The notes under the pieces were generated by a model that saw only the letters and a list, made by a program, of their open reading frames with translations, ran no database searches and was not told the origin of the DNA. A stretch of 64,000 bases of DNA from Molossus alvarezi (Eukaryota > Chordata > Mammalia > Chiroptera > Molossidae): the NCBI GenBank assembly GCA_037176705.1, contig CM073886.1:86711501-86775500 (forward strand). Direction: 5' to 3'. Position numbers and translations under genes: made by a program. Shown here one piece after another: positions 10,233 through 20,945 of this stretch. Every line of letters begins with the position of its first letter. Positions within the stretch are counted from its first letter, which is position 1.

Positions 10233-11114
10233 ATGGTGAAACACAGAAACAGAAGCCAAATGAAAGAGCAAGACACCTCCACCGAAGATGAGATCAATGT
10301 GGAGCAATTAGGCATGTTAACAGAGCTAGAATTCAGAGCCATGATCTTGAGGAAGCTGAACAGCATGAGTAAGGACATAGAGACACTGAAAATAAGCCAA
10401 ATGGAAATTAAAAACCAACAAGAAGAGATAAAAAACGACATATCAGAAATGAAAAACACATTGGAAGGTTTAAAAAGCAGAGTAGGGGAAGCTGAGGACC
10501 GGATCAGTGAATTAGAAGACAGGGTAGAAAAAATCAACCAATCAGAAAAACAAAAGGAAAAAACTATTAAAAAACAGGAAGACAGCTTAAGAGAATTGTG
10601 GGACAACTGGAAACGTAATAATATTCGCATCATAGGAGTCCCCGAAGAAGAAGAAAAGGAGCAAGGGATAGAGAATATATTCAAAAAAATAGTGAGAGAA
10701 AACTTCCCTAATTTGGTGAAGGAAGAAGGCATTCAAGTTCAAGAAGCACAGAGAGTCCCAAGTAAGAAGAACCCAAACAGGCCCACACCAAGACACATAG
10801 TAATTAAAATGCCACAAATTAAAGACAAAGAGAGAATCCTAAAAGCAGCAAGAGATAAGCAACGGGTTACCTACAAAGGGAACCCCATAAGGCTCTCAGC
10901 TGACTTCTCACAAGAAACACTACAGGCCAGAAGAGAATGGCATGAAGTAATCAAAGTCATGAAAAACAAGAATCTGAATCCAAGACTACTCTACCCAGCA
11001 AGGCTATCATTCAAAATAGAAGATCAAATAAAGAGCTTCCCAGACAAAAAAAAGCTAAGGGAATACATTAGCACCAAACCAGCACTGCAAGAAATGTTAA
11101 AAGGACTGCTGTAA
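10233..11114 (+). CDS. LINE-1 ORF1p, RNA-binding chaperone
   Basis: ORF1p forms trimers that coat L1 RNA in the cytoplasmic ribonucleoprotein and act as a nucleic-acid chaperone, in cis with ORF2p. I start at ATG 10233 (MVKHRNRSQ...), analogous to the basic N-terminus of other L1 ORF1 proteins. An in-frame GTG at 10221 extends the frame but is unlikely to be used. The product is 293 aa, a little shorter than the 338 aa human protein. Residues about 45-125 form a heptad-rich Glu/Lys coiled coil. The RRM begins near residue 128 (NNIRIIGVPE), and the C-terminal domain has the family signatures TYKGNPIRLSADFS and LLYPARLSF. The stop is TAA at 11112. ORF2 starts 45 nt downstream on the same transcript. 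No frameshift or stop is present. Confidence 0.93.
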   Translation: MVKHRNRSQMKEQDTSTEDEINVEQLGMLTELEFRAMILRKLNSMSKDIETLKISQMEIKNQQEEIKNDISEMKNTLEGLKSRVGEAEDRISELEDRVEKINQSEKQKEKTIKKQEDSLRELWDNWKRNNIRIIGVPEEEEKEQGIENIFKKIVRENFPNLVKEEGIQVQEAQRVPSKKNPNRPTPRHIVIKMPQIKDKERILKAARDKQRVTYKGNPIRLSADFSQETLQARREWHEVIKVMKNKNLNPRLLYPARLSFKIEDQIKSFPDKKKLREYISTKPALQEMLKGLL

Positions 11115-11159
11115 TTAGCAGGAGAAGTGGAAAGAAAAATAGAACCACACTAAACAAAA

Positions 11160-14100
11160 ATGGCAATAAATAAGTACATATCAATAATCACCTTAAACGT
11201 AAATGGATTGAATGCTCCCATAAAGAGACACAGAGTAGCTGATTGGATAAGAAAGCATGACTCATCTATATGTTGTTTACAAGAGACCCACCTCTCAACG
11301 AAAGACTCACATAGGTTGAAAGTGAAGGGATGGAAAAAAATTTTCCAAGCAAATGGAAAGCAAAAAAAAGCTGGGGTAGCAATTCTCATATCTGATAAAA
11401 TAGATTTCAAAATGAAGACCATAACTAGAGACAAAGACGGCCACTACATAATATTGAAAGGATCTATCCAACAGGAAGATATAACCTTGATAAACATATA
11501 TGCACCCAATATAGGAGCACCAAAATATATTAAAAATCTTCTGGAGGACTTCCAAGGAGAAATCGACAACAATACAATCATAGCAGGGGACTTCAACACC
11601 CCGTTAACAGCACTAGATAGATCCTCTAGGCAAAAAATTAGCAAGGAAACAGAGACTCTAAATGAAGCACTAGACCAAATGGATTTAATAGATATCTACA
11701 GAGAATTACACCCCAAAACTACAGAATACACATTCTTCTCAAGTGCACATGGGACATTCTCAAAGATAGACCACATGATAGGACACAAACTAAATCTCTG
11801 CAAGTTCAAGAAGATTGAAATCATATCAAGCATCTTCTCAGATCACAGTGGCATGAAACTAGAAATCAATTGCAACAAGAACATGCAAAGACATTTCAAC
11901 ACATGGAGGCTAAATAGCATGTTATTAAACAATGAATGGGTCACCGAGGAGATCAAGGAAGAAATTAAAAACTTCCTGGAAACCAATGAAAATGAACACA
12001 CAACAACACAAAATCTATGGGATGCAGCGAAAGCAGTTCTGAGAGGGAAGTTCATAGCACTACAGGCCTACCTCAAAAAACAAGAAAAATTTCTAATTGA
12101 CTGTCTAACCTCACAACTTCAAGAATTAGAAAGCAAACAAAAAGAAAACCCCAGAGCAAGTAGAAGGAAGGAAATAGTAAAGATCAGAGCAGAAATCAAT
12201 GACATAGAGACCAAAAAAACAATTCAAAGGATCAATGAAACAAAGAGCTGGTTTTTCGAAAAGATAAACAAGATTGATGGACCCTTAGCTAGACTCACCA
12301 AGAAACAAAGAGAGAGAACCCAAATACACAAAATTAGAAATGAAAGAGGAGAAGTAACAACCAACACCACGGAAATACAAAAGATCGTTAACAACTACTA
12401 CGAACAACTATATGGCAACAAATTCGACAATCTAAGCGAAATGGACAAATTTCTAGAAACACACAGTCTCCCAAAACTATTCCCGGAAGAGATAGAAAAC
12501 TTGAACAGACCAATAACAACTAAGGAAATTGAAGAGGTAATCAAGACTCTTCCAGCAAACAAAAGCCCAGGCCCAGATGGTTTCACGGGGGAGTTTTACC
12601 GAACATTCCAAAAAGAACTAACACCCATTCTCCTCAAACTATTTCAAAAAATTCAAGAAGAAGGAAGACTTCCAAACACATTCTACGAGGCCAGCATAAT
12701 TCTAATTCCAAAACCAGAAAAAGACACTACGAAGAAAGAAAACTACAGGCCAATATCCCTGATGAACATAGACGCCAAAATCCTGAACAAAATATTAGCA
12801 AATCGGATCCAGAAATACATCAAAAAAATTATTCACCATGACCAAGTGGGATTCATTCCAGGGATGCAAGGCTGGTACAATATTCGCAAATCAATAAATG
12901 TGATACACCACATAAACAAAATGAAGAATAAAAACCACATGATCATATCAATAGATGCTGAAAAAGCATTCGACAAAATCCAGCATCCATTTCTGATAAA
13001 AACGCTCAGCAATGTGGGAATAGAGGGATCATATCTCGACATAATAAAGGCCATATATGAAAGACCTACAGCCAACATCATACTCAATGGACAGAAACTA
13101 AAAACATTTCCATTAAGAACAGGAACAAGACAGGGATGTCCACTTTCGCCACTCTTATTTAACATTGTACTGGAAGTCTTAGCCACAGCAATCAGACATG
13201 AAAAAAAAATAAAAGGGATCCAAATTGGAAAGGAGGAAGTGAAACTGTCATTATTTGCAGATGACATGATATTGTACATAGAAAACCCTAAAGACTCCAT
13301 CAAAAATATATTAGACTTAATAAATGAATTTGGCAAAGTAGCAGGATACAAAATTAACGTCAAGAAATCGACGGCATTCTTGTACATCAATGATGAACTC
13401 ACAGAAAGAGAAACTGAAAAAACAATCCCATTTACCATCGCTCCAAAAAAATTACGATACCTAGGAATAAACTTAACCAAAGAAGTAAAGGACCTATTTG
13501 CAGAAAACTACAGGTCATTGAAAAAAGAAATAGAGGAAGATATAAAAAAGTGGAAGCACATACCCTGTTCATGGATTGGAAGAATTAACATAATTAAAAT
13601 GTCCATACTACCCAAAGCAATCTATAGATTCAATGCAATCCCCATCAAAGTACCAACGACATATTTCATAGAACTAGAACAAATACTTCAAAAGTTCATA
13701 TGGAACCAAAAAAGACCCCGAATAGCCACAGCAATCTTGAAAAAGAAGAACAAAGTAGGTGGGATCACAATACCAGATTTCAGGTTATACTACAAAGCGA
13801 CTGTAACCAAAACAGCCTGGTACTGGCACAAGAACAGGCATATAGACCAGTGGAACAGAACTGAAAACCCAGAAATGGACCCAAGGCAATACGCTCAATT
13901 AATATTTGACAAAGGTGGCAAGAGCATACAGTGGAGTAAAGACAGCCTCTTTAATAAATGGTGTTGGGAAAATTGGACAGCTACATGCAAAAAAATGAAA
14001 CTAGACCAACAACTTACACCATACACAAAAATAAACTCAAAATGGATAAAAGACTTAAATGTGACCCGTGAATCCATAAAAATTCTAGAAGAAAATGTAG

Positions 14101-14984
14101 GCAACAAAATTTCGGACATCATACGGAGCAGAATTTTCACTGATACATCACCCAAGGCAACAGAAATAAAGGAGAAAATGAACACATGGGACTACATCAA
14201 ACTAAAAAGCTTCTGCACAGCAAAAGAAACAATCATCAAAATGGAAAGGCAACCCACTGTATGGGAGAACATCATTGCCAATGATGTATCAGATAAGGGG
14301 TTAATTTCCAGTATATATAGAGTGCTCCTACAACTCCACAAAAAGAAGACAAAGAACCCAATTAAAAAATGGGCAGAGGAGCTGAATAGACACCTCTCCA
14401 AACAGGACATACAAATGGCCAAAAGACATATGAAGAAATGCTCAACATCACTAATCATCAGAGAGATGCAAATTAAAACAACAATGAGGTATCACCTCAC
14501 ACCTGTCAGAATGGCCGCCATCAACAAATCATCAAACAACAAGTGTTGGCGAGGGTGTGGAGAAAAGGGGACTCTAATACACTGCTGGTGGGAATGCAGA
14601 CTGGTGCAGCCGCTATGGAAAACAATATGGTGCTACCTCAAGAAATTAAAAATTGAACTTCCATTTGACCCAGTGATCCCACTGCTGGGAATATACCCTA
14701 AGAAGCCTGAAACACCAATCAGGAAGAATATATGTACCCCCATGTTCATAGCAGCACTATTTACAATAGCTAAGATCTGGAAACAGCCCAAGTGTCCACC
14801 AGTAGACGAATGGATAAAAAAGCTGTGGTACATATACACAATGGAGTACTATGCAGCGGTAAGAAAGAAAGATCTCTTATCCTTTGAGACAACATGGAGG
14901 GACCTGGAAAGTATTATCCTAAGTGAAAGAAGCCAAGCAGAAAAAGACAAATACCACATGATCTCACTTATATACGGAATATAA
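11160..14984 (+). CDS. LINE-1 ORF2p, endonuclease and reverse transcriptase
   Basis: ORF2p nicks genomic DNA at TTTT/AA-like sites and reverse-transcribes L1 RNA from the nick. The product is 1274 aa (human protein 1275 aa), from ATG 11160 to a stop ending at 14984. The N-terminal endonuclease (about 1-240) keeps the catalytic set N13, E42 (LQETH), D144 and N146 (AGDFN), D204 (KIDH) and H229 (SDHSG). Each is one position before its human counterpart. The RT domain (about 455-770) has [25 protein letters not shown] and the active-site FADD at 699-702. The C-terminal cysteine motif reads C1129-X3-C1133-X7-H1141-X4-C1146. ORF1 ends 45 nt upstream, so translation probably uses unconventional reinitiation as in other L1s. 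No inactivating change is visible. Confidence 0.95.
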   Translation: MAINKYISIITLNVNGLNAPIKRHRVADWIRKHDSSICCLQETHLSTKDSHRLKVKGWKKIFQANGKQKKAGVAILISDKIDFKMKTITRDKDGHYIILKGSIQQEDITLINIYAPNIGAPKYIKNLLEDFQGEIDNNTIIAGDFNTPLTALDRSSRQKISKETETLNEALDQMDLIDIYRELHPKTTEYTFFSSAHGTFSKIDHMIGHKLNLCKFKKIEIISSIFSDHSGMKLEINCNKNMQRHFNTWRLNSMLLNNEWVTEEIKEEIKNFLETNENEHTTTQNLWDAAKAVLRGKFIALQAYLKKQEKFLIDCLTSQLQELESKQKENPRASRRKEIVKIRAEINDIETKKTIQRINETKSWFFEKINKIDGPLARLTKKQRERTQIHKIRNERGEVTTNTTEIQKIVNNYYEQLYGNKFDNLSEMDKFLETHSLPKLFPEEIENLNRPITTKEIEEVIKTLPANKSPGPDGFTGEFYRTFQKELTPILLKLFQKIQEEGRLPNTFYEASIILIPKPEKDTTKKENYRPISLMNIDAKILNKILANRIQKYIKKIIHHDQVGFIPGMQGWYNIRKSINVIHHINKMKNKNHMIISIDAEKAFDKIQHPFLIKTLSNVGIEGSYLDIIKAIYERPTANIILNGQKLKTFPLRTGTRQGCPLSPLLFNIVLEVLATAIRHEKKIKGIQIGKEEVKLSLFADDMILYIENPKDSIKNILDLINEFGKVAGYKINVKKSTAFLYINDELTERETEKTIPFTIAPKKLRYLGINLTKEVKDLFAENYRSLKKEIEEDIKKWKHIPCSWIGRINIIKMSILPKAIYRFNAIPIKVPTTYFIELEQILQKFIWNQKRPRIATAILKKKNKVGGITIPDFRLYYKATVTKTAWYWHKNRHIDQWNRTENPEMDPRQYAQLIFDKGGKSIQWSKDSLFNKWCWENWTATCKKMKLDQQLTPYTKINSKWIKDLNVTRESIKILEENVGNKISDIIRSRIFTDTSPKATEIKEKMNTWDYIKLKSFCTAKETIIKMERQPTVWENIIANDVSDKGLISSIYRVLLQLHKKKTKNPIKKWAEELNRHLSKQDIQMAKRHMKKCSTSLIIREMQIKTTMRYHLTPVRMAAINKSSNNKCWRGCGEKGTLIHCWWECRLVQPLWKTIWCYLKKLKIELPFDPVIPLLGIYPKKPETPIRKNICTPMFIAALFTIAKIWKQPKCPPVDEWIKKLWYIYTMEYYAAVRKKDLLSFETTWRDLESIILSERSQAEKDKYHMISLIYGI

Positions 14985-15296
14985 TGAACATAACAGTCTG
15001 AGGAATACAGTAGACCCAGACACATGGAAGTAGGGCACAGACTGACATCCCTCAGAAGAGGGGATGGGGGGTGGGGGGTGGGAAGATAAACCACAGAACT
15101 TATATGCATGTATGCATGACCAATGAACATGGACAACTAAGCCGGGGAAAGGGTGGAGGGGGGGTAGGGTGGGGGTGCCAATGGGGTAAAAAGGTAAAAT
15201 ATCTGTAGCAAAAATAAAAAATAAAAAATAAAAAAATAAAAAAAATAAAAAAAATAAAAAAAAAAAAACTAAAAAAAAAAAAAATAAAAAAAAAAA
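14985..15296 (+). other. L1A 3' UTR and A-rich tail
   Basis: The 3' UTR includes two runs of G-tracts (about 15060-15084 and 15143-15178) with G-quadruplex potential, a family hallmark of L1 3' UTRs. A tail of An interspersed with single T residues runs from about 15205. One C interrupts it near 15269. Several AATAAA hexamers lie in the tail. Confidence 0.85.
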
Positions 15297-15314
15297 TAAA
15301 ATAGTATTCATTTA
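15297..15314 (+). repeat. Target-site duplication of L1A, right copy
   Basis: Exact repeat of 9394-9411. Beyond it the ancient minus-strand L1 resumes, so both sides rejoin cleanly when L1A is removed in silico. Confidence 0.93.
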
Positions 15315-15963
15315 AAAATTTTTTCTAATTGTTTGTTGCTAACATATACAAGTGACTTCTATATATTGACCTTGTGTAGAGTGATAATGTTAAATTATTT
15401 ATTCATTTTAATAGTTTTGCAATTGATTCTTTTGAATTACTTATGTATATAATCATGCAGTCTGTAAATAATGTTACTTTAATTCTTCCTTTCCAATCTG
15501 TATACCTCCTTTTTGCTAAACTTATTCTCTTGGCTTGGACTTCTAGTATAATGCTGAGTAATGATGGTGCAAGCGGACATCTTTGTCTTGATACTGAACT
15601 TAGGGGGAAGCATGTAGTATTTTGCATCAAGTATAATGTATGCTATAGAACACTTCCAAGAATAGTTGCTGAATGATATCAAATGGTTTTTTCTACGTCT
15701 ATTGAGATGATTATATGATTTGTTTCCTCTAGTTTATCAATATAGTGAATTATATTGATTGATTTTTTAATGTTAAATTAATCTTGCATTCCTGGAATAT
15801 AGCCATTATGTATATCTTTTTAATATACTGATGGATTTAATTTATTAAAATTTTGTTTAAGATCTATGCTCATATGTAAGATAGATCTATAATTTTTCTT
15901 TCTTGAAATGATGGTAAGGTTACACTATGCAAACCAAAGACTGGTGTGTGTATACCAATTTCA
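15315..15963 (-). mobile_element. Ancient L1 (L1M-type), right part
   Basis: This continues the old minus-strand L1 interrupted at 9411. Antisense RT-domain landmarks follow in order: CTTTCCAATCTGTATACCTCC, ATAATGCTGAGTAATGATGGTGCAAGCGGACATC (antisense of the [12 protein letters not shown] region), TATTGAGATGATTATATGATTTG and TTGCATTCCTGGAATATAG. Many stops and indels are present. Its far end is obscured by the L1B insertion. Confidence 0.78.
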
Positions 15964-18145
15964 CACACAAAGGATTTTCTTTTTTTTTTTTTTTTTTTAT
16001 TATTTAATTTATTTTATTTTTGTTACAGATATTTTACCTTTTTACCCCATTGGCACCCCCACCCTACCCCCCCTCCACCCTTTCCCCGGCTTAGTTGTCC
16101 ATGTCCATTGGTCATGCATACATGCATATAAGTTCTGTGGTTTATCTCTTCCCACCCCCCACCCCCCATCCCCTCTTCTGAGGGATGTCAGTCTGTGCCC
16201 TACTTCCATGTGTCTGGGTCTACTGTATTCCTCAGACTGTTATGTTCATTATATTCCGTATATAAGTGAGATCATGTGGTATTTGTCTTTTTCTGCTTGG
16301 CTTCTTTCACTTAGGATAATACTTTCCAGGTCCCTCCATGTCGTCTCAAAGGATAAGAGATCTTTCTTTCTTACTGCTGCATAGTACTCCATTGTGTATA
16401 TGTACCACAGCTTTTTTATCCATTCGTCTACTGGTGGACACTTGGGCTGTTTCCAGATCTTAGCTATTGTAAATAGTGCTGCTATGAACATGGGGGTACA
16501 TATATTCTTCCTGATTGGTGTTTCAGGCTTCTTAGGGTATATTCCCAGCAGTGGGATCACTGGGTCAAATGGAAGTTCAATTTTTAATTTCTTAAGGTAG
16601 CACCATATTGTTTTCCATAGCGGCTGCACCAGTCTGCATTCCCACCAGCAGTGTATTAGAGTCCCCTTTTCTCCACACCCTCGCCAACACTTGTTGTTTG
16701 ATGATTTGTTGATGGCGGCCATTCTGACAGGTGTGAGGTGATACCTCATTGTTGTTTTAATTTGCATCTCTCTGATGATTAGTGATGTTGAGCATTTCTT
16801 CATATGTCTTTTGGCCATTTGTATGTCCTGTTTGGAGAGGTGTCTATTCAGCTCCTCTGCCCATTTTTTAATTGGGTTCTTTGTCTTCCTTTTGTGGAGT
16901 TGTATGAGCACTCTATATATACTGGAAATTAACCCCTTATCTGATACATCATTGGCAATGATGTTCTCCCATACAGTGGGTTGCCTTTCCATTTTGATGA
17001 TTGTTTCTTTTGCTGTGCAGAAGCTTTTTAGTTTGATGTAGTCCCATGTGTTCATTTTCTCCTTTATTTCTGTTGCCTTAGGTGATGTATCAGTGAAAAT
17101 TCTGCTCCGTATGATGTCCGAAATTTTGTTGCCTACATTTTCTTCTAGAATTTTTATGGATTCACGGGTCACATTTAAGTCTTTTATCCATTTTGAGTTT
17201 ATTTTTGTGTATGGTGTAAGTTGATGGTCTAGTTTCATTTTTTTGCATGTAGCTGTCCAATTTTCCCAACACCATTTATTAAAGAGGCTGTCTTTACTCC
17301 ACTGTATGCTCTTGCCACCTTTGTCAAATATTATTTGAGCGTATTGCCTTGGGTCCATTTCTGGGTTTTCAGTTCTGTTCCACTGGTCTATATGCCTGTT
17401 CTTGTGCCAGTACCAGGCTGTTTTGGTTACAGTCGCTTTGTAGTATAACCTGAAATCTGGTATTGTGATCCCACCTACTTTGTTCTTCTTTTTCAAGATT
17501 GCTGTGGCTATTCGGGGTCTTTTTTGGTTCCATATGAACTTTTGAAGTATTTGTTCTAGTTCTATGAAATATGTCGTTGGTACTTTGATGGGGATTGCAT
17601 TGAATCTATAGATTGCTTTGGGTAGTATGGACATTTTAATTATGTTAATTCTTCCAATCCATGAACAGGGTATGTGCTTCCACTTTTTTATATCTTCCTC
17701 TATTTCTTTTTTCAATGACCTGTAGTTTTCTGCAAATAGGTCCTTTACTTCTTTGGTTAAGTTTATTCCTAGGTATCGTAATTTTTTTGGAGCGATGGTA
17801 AATGGGATTGTTTTTTCAGTTTCTCTTTCTGTGAGTTCATCATTGATGTACAAGAATGCCGTCGATTTCTTGACGTTAATTTTGTATCCTGCTACTTTGC
17901 CAAATTCATTTATTAAGTCTAATATATTTTTGATGGAGTCTTTAGGGTTTTCTATGTACAATATCATGTCATCTGCAAATAATGACAGTTTCACTTCCTC
18001 CTTTCCAATTTGGATCCCTTTTATTTTTTTTTCATGTCTGATTGCTGTGGCTAAGACTTCCAGTACAATGTTAAATAAGAGAGGCGAAAGTGGACATCCC
18101 TGTCTTGTTCCTGTTCTTAATGGAAATGTTCACACAAAGGATTTT
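15964..18145 (-). mobile_element. 5'-truncated LINE-1 (L1B), minus strand, with perfect TSD
   Basis: The body is 15979-18130, flanked by perfect 15-bp duplications CACACAAAGGATTTT (15964-15978 and 18131-18145). The right copy is followed by AATC, giving the canonical endonuclease site TTTT/AA. The body equals L1A from about position 13103 to its tail in reverse orientation. The ORF2 part has no indels relative to L1A, and only about four amino-acid differences are visible. The 3' UTR differs by a 2-bp GA indel. Both copies clearly come from the same recently active lineage. Confidence 0.95.
16249..18129 (-). pseudogene. L1B ORF2 C-terminal 626 codons, no start
   Basis: The frame corresponds to ORF2p residues 649-1274 and is open from the 5' truncation point to the native stop. 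It keeps the [12 protein letters not shown] and FADD motifs of the RT core and the whole C-terminal cysteine region. It lacks the endonuclease, the first half of RT, ORF1 and the promoter, so it cannot be autonomous. Differences from L1A include L to I in YAQxIFDKGG, Q to H in KLDxQLTPY, and L to I and K to R in the RVLxQLHKxKTKN segment. It is annotated as a pseudogene because truncation occurred at insertion rather than by later mutation. Confidence 0.92.
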
Positions 18146-18174
18146 AATCAAGCGGTATCAGTAGATATAATCTG

Positions 18175-18680
18175 CTGAAAAGATTAATAAAATCAATACC
18201 CCTCCAACTAGATTAATACAGTAAAAAAAAAAAAAGAGAGAGAGAGAGAGAGAGAATAAAAACAAAGTTTCATTATGACAAAAGGATCAATTCAACAGCA
18301 ATATTCTAAACTGTATGAACTTAATAACAGCTTCAAAACATAAAGTAAAAGTTGACAGACTAAAAGGAGAAATAGACAAATGCATAGTCATAAATGAAGA
18401 TCTTACTATATCTCAGTAACTGATAGAACAAGTAGACCAAAAAAAAAAAAAAAAAAATCATTAAGAAAAGGGAAGCTTAAACAATATGATTAGACAACTT
18501 GACCTAACTGAACATTACAACAACTTCAGAATATATTTCCTTCAAGTACGTATGGAACATTTACTAAATACCACATACTGGCCTGAAAAGTAAAGACATT
18601 ATAGATCCTACTGACATTAAAAGAAAATAAGAGTATATTATTAACAATTTTATACCACTAAATTCAACAATTTAAAAAAC
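18175..18680 (+). mobile_element. Rearranged fragments of ancient L1 ORF2
   Basis: Plus-strand L1-like blocks appear in shuffled order. AGATTAATAAAATCAATACCCCTCCAACTAGATTAATA resembles the endonuclease-RT linker. ACAAAAGGATCAATTCAACAG through TAACTGATAGAACAAGTAGACC and AACTTGACCTAACTGAACATTAC resembles the endonuclease domain. AGACATTATAGATCCTACTGACATTAAAAG resembles the pre-RT region. Orientation is opposite to the neighbouring ancient L1 3' half, as expected for a 5' inversion by twin priming. A (GA)n run sits at about 18233-18254. Confidence 0.55.
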
Positions 18681-18900
18681 TGATTTTTAAATATGGAATA
18701 ACATGGTCAGACTTTCATTTCAGAAGGATTACTCTGGCTGCAGTGTGGAGAATAGATGAGATGAAGCCAGGCCAGAGAAGTGAGGATGTTAGGAAGCCTA
18801 CCACAACAACCTAGGCAAAGATAATGTTGACCTAGATTAGGAAGTGGCGATAGGGAGAGTGAAGAAGGAATCAAATGAAGGAGCAAGTAAGAAAGAAAAC
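18680..18900 (-). repeat. L2 remnant
   Basis: ATGGTCAGACTTTCATTTCAGAAGGATTACTCTGGCTGCAGTGTGGAGAATAGAT followed by AGGAAGCCTACCACAACAACCTAGGCAAAGATAATG follows the antisense order of the mammalian L2 internal region. It is divergent. Confidence 0.55.
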
Positions 18901-18944
18901 CTGAGGGTCGGTAATTATATGACACTGCAAAATATTGATTCCAA

Positions 18945-19030
18945 AAATGTTTATTGAGCATCTACTATATGCAGACACTGTTTGCAATAGTCAGAAAGAC
19001 AGATATGGCCCCTGCCTTAGTGCTGAAGTT
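18945..19030 (-). repeat. L2/MIR 3' end fragment
   Basis: TTTATTGAGCATCTACTATATGCAGACACTG followed by GACAGATATGGCCCCTGCC is the shared antisense L2 3' terminus. Confidence 0.55.
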
Positions 19031-19046
19031 TGCCTATGATTGGTTA

Positions 19047-19190
19047 TCAGAGCCAGAGTTTTGTTCTGTTTCATTTGTTACAGATGTTTCTCCTTTTTCC
19101 CCCCAATTGACACCCTCCTCCCAATCCACCACCCTCCCCAGCATTGTTGTCTATGTCCATGGTTATGCATACATTCAGAGCCAGAGTTTT
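19047..19190 (-). mobile_element. Very short 5'-truncated L1 insertion with 16-bp TSD
   Basis: The body 19063-19174 is about 112 nt. It aligns by eye with the terminal 3' UTR of L1B (TTTGTTACAGATRTTT ... CACCCTCC ... GTCTATGTCCATGG-TTATGCATACAT) but is clearly diverged. Perfect direct repeats TCAGAGCCAGAGTTTT flank it at 19047-19062 and 19175-19190. It is an older member of the same L1 lineage. Confidence 0.85.
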
Positions 19191-20649
19191 ATCTAAGAGT
19201 CTTAACTCCAGTTCTAAGCGTGGTGAGCTTTCCACCAGGTACAGCAGCCCAAACTCTCCTCTGTTATAAGACCTCCGTTGCATCTGATACCAGCTGCCTA
19301 TTTGAGCCAACAAAATGGCCAGATTCTTCCAGGCAGCACTTACTGATTTAAAATTGTTATAAGATTAAGCTGAACTCTCATAAATTTCCTTGGTTTGGCT
19401 CGTAGTTGCATACACTAGGAGATGGCTAGTCCCAAAAGCAATATGCCTTCCTCTAAAAAAGAAGCTGGGTTCTTCGCCACAGCGGTGCTGCAATCTGTTG
19501 GGCATTAATTAGCACGTCTTCCTGGGACAGGGCAGGGAGGTTTGGTGAAAATAGCTTCTTCAAACCACTTCAATCACTTTTGTCAAAAGCAACCGATGTG
19601 GGAAGCCTGAGAGCCTGGATTCACCTGGTTTGCTTTTAGTTCCTCCTCTGAACCCCAGAACTGTAGAACAGTGGGGCAGGAAGGAATAGCAGAAAACATT
19701 TCATCCAACCCATACTTTTTAGGGAAGTAGAACCAAGGCTCAGAGAAGCGGAGTGACTGTGCAAGTCACTCAGCTCCTTTTATAGAGACCTGGGTACAGG
19801 AGCCAGGTCTTTCCAGAGCTCTTTCCTTTAACACCAGCACATCTGTGCCAGGGGATCGAGAGCCAGCCATCTGTTCTTACCTGTTTTATGTTCTAAAAAA
19901 TAGAACTTTAGTTTTTGTTCCAAATGACTATTTCTAGTTCAACCCACCTGCCTATTTCCATCCCGTGTTGGCTTGTCACCCTTTTCTCTGCCTGAAGGGA
20001 GGCCAGAATCTATGCTATGAAGAGCAGAAGAAGCAGCTACACCTTGGGATGATTTCAAGGACCCAGGGAAGGGCCTTCTTCTCACCTTTTATGTACCTAA
20101 ACTTTCTAAAAGATGAAAAAATTTTGTTATACAAGGAGAGCTGAGGACTATGGAGCAAAAGCCCTTGGGAGGGACAATGTGATGGCTTCCGCTGGCCCTG
20201 AACAGCAAATTGATGTTGGACCCCTTCCTAGAAGCATCTTTGGATAGAATGGAAGATAGGGCAAAAGCACAGTAGAATCCTCAGGAAAGACAGAGAAGGT
20301 CACTGCACTGGAAGAGAGGAGTAGAACGTGTGTTTCAGGGGTGGGGAGGGGGCACGCACAGGGGATGTGGGGTAAGAGCTTCCAAGGGCAGATTTTGTCT
20401 ACAATGGCAACTCTCTGTCACAGCTTGGTCCTGCCTGGTCCTGTCAGTCTGAGGCGCCTGCATCCCGGTCCTGGACCAGTGTGTCTGAGACACTTCCATC
20501 CTGGGTGCCAGCAACAAGGAATGTGTCTTCAAGCCAGAGCACCCAGCCAGCTGTGCGGCAGAGATGAATCCCCGACCAGCGCCAACAGCCTTGTGACTGG
20601 TTCTTTGTCACACGAGTTGTTGGGGAGATTCTCTCTGAGAGGATTTTTA
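19191..20649. other. Unassigned mostly unique sequence
   Basis: No gene recognised. The segment 19670-19810 has an AAGGCTCAGAGAAGCGGAGTGACTGTGCAAGTCACTCAGCTCC block reminiscent of ancient MIR-type SINEs, but too weak to call. The remaining frames are short. Confidence 0.45.
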
Positions 20650-20945
20650 GGGCAATGAAACTACTCTGTGTGATGCTATAGAGGTGGAAAAGATGTCTTT
20701 ACACATTTGTCCAAACCCACTGAATGTACACGGCCAAGAGTGAAGTCTAAAGTAAACTATGGACTTTGGGTGACCATCATGTGTCTGTGTAGGTTCATCA
20801 ATGGTCACCAATGCACCACTCAGCTGGGGGTGTTGATTATGGGCTGCTGGGCACATGTGGGGAGAAGGAGCATATGGGAAATCTCTGTACCTTCTGCCCA
20901 ATTTTCCTGTGAACCTAAAACTTCTCTAATAAATTAAATCTATTA
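20650..20945 (+). mobile_element. Ancient L1M 3' UTR fragment
   Basis: Blocks ACACATTTGTCCAAACCCACTGAATGTACACGGCCAAGAGTGAAG, AAACTATGGACTTTGGGTGA, GGTTCATCAATGGTCACCAATGCACCACTC and GGGAAATCTCTGTACCTTCTGCCCAATTTTCCTGTGAACCTAAAACT follow the order of mammalian L1M 3' UTRs. It ends at TAATAAATTAAATCTATTAAAAAT, the poly(A) end. Confidence 0.75.

Larger units (their letters stand above)
9412..15296 (+). mobile_element. Full-length LINE-1 (L1A), both ORFs intact
   Basis: The element is about 5.9 kb: 5' UTR 9412-10232, ORF1 10233-11114, a 45-nt spacer, ORF2 11160-14984, 3' UTR from 14985, and a heterogeneous A-rich tail from about 15205. It starts at a YY1-like AAAATGGCGGC motif, as complete L1 copies do, and is bounded by a perfect 17-18 bp target duplication. 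Both proteins are uninterrupted and retain all residues known to be needed for endonuclease and reverse transcriptase in the L1 family. It sits inside an ancient L1. Whether it is active cannot be told from sequence alone. Confidence 0.95.

Noticed and set aside
12833..13480. 215-codon minus-strand frame inside L1A ORF2
   Set aside because: Antisense shadow of the conserved RT domain. The same shadow occurs in L1B, as expected from shared sequence.
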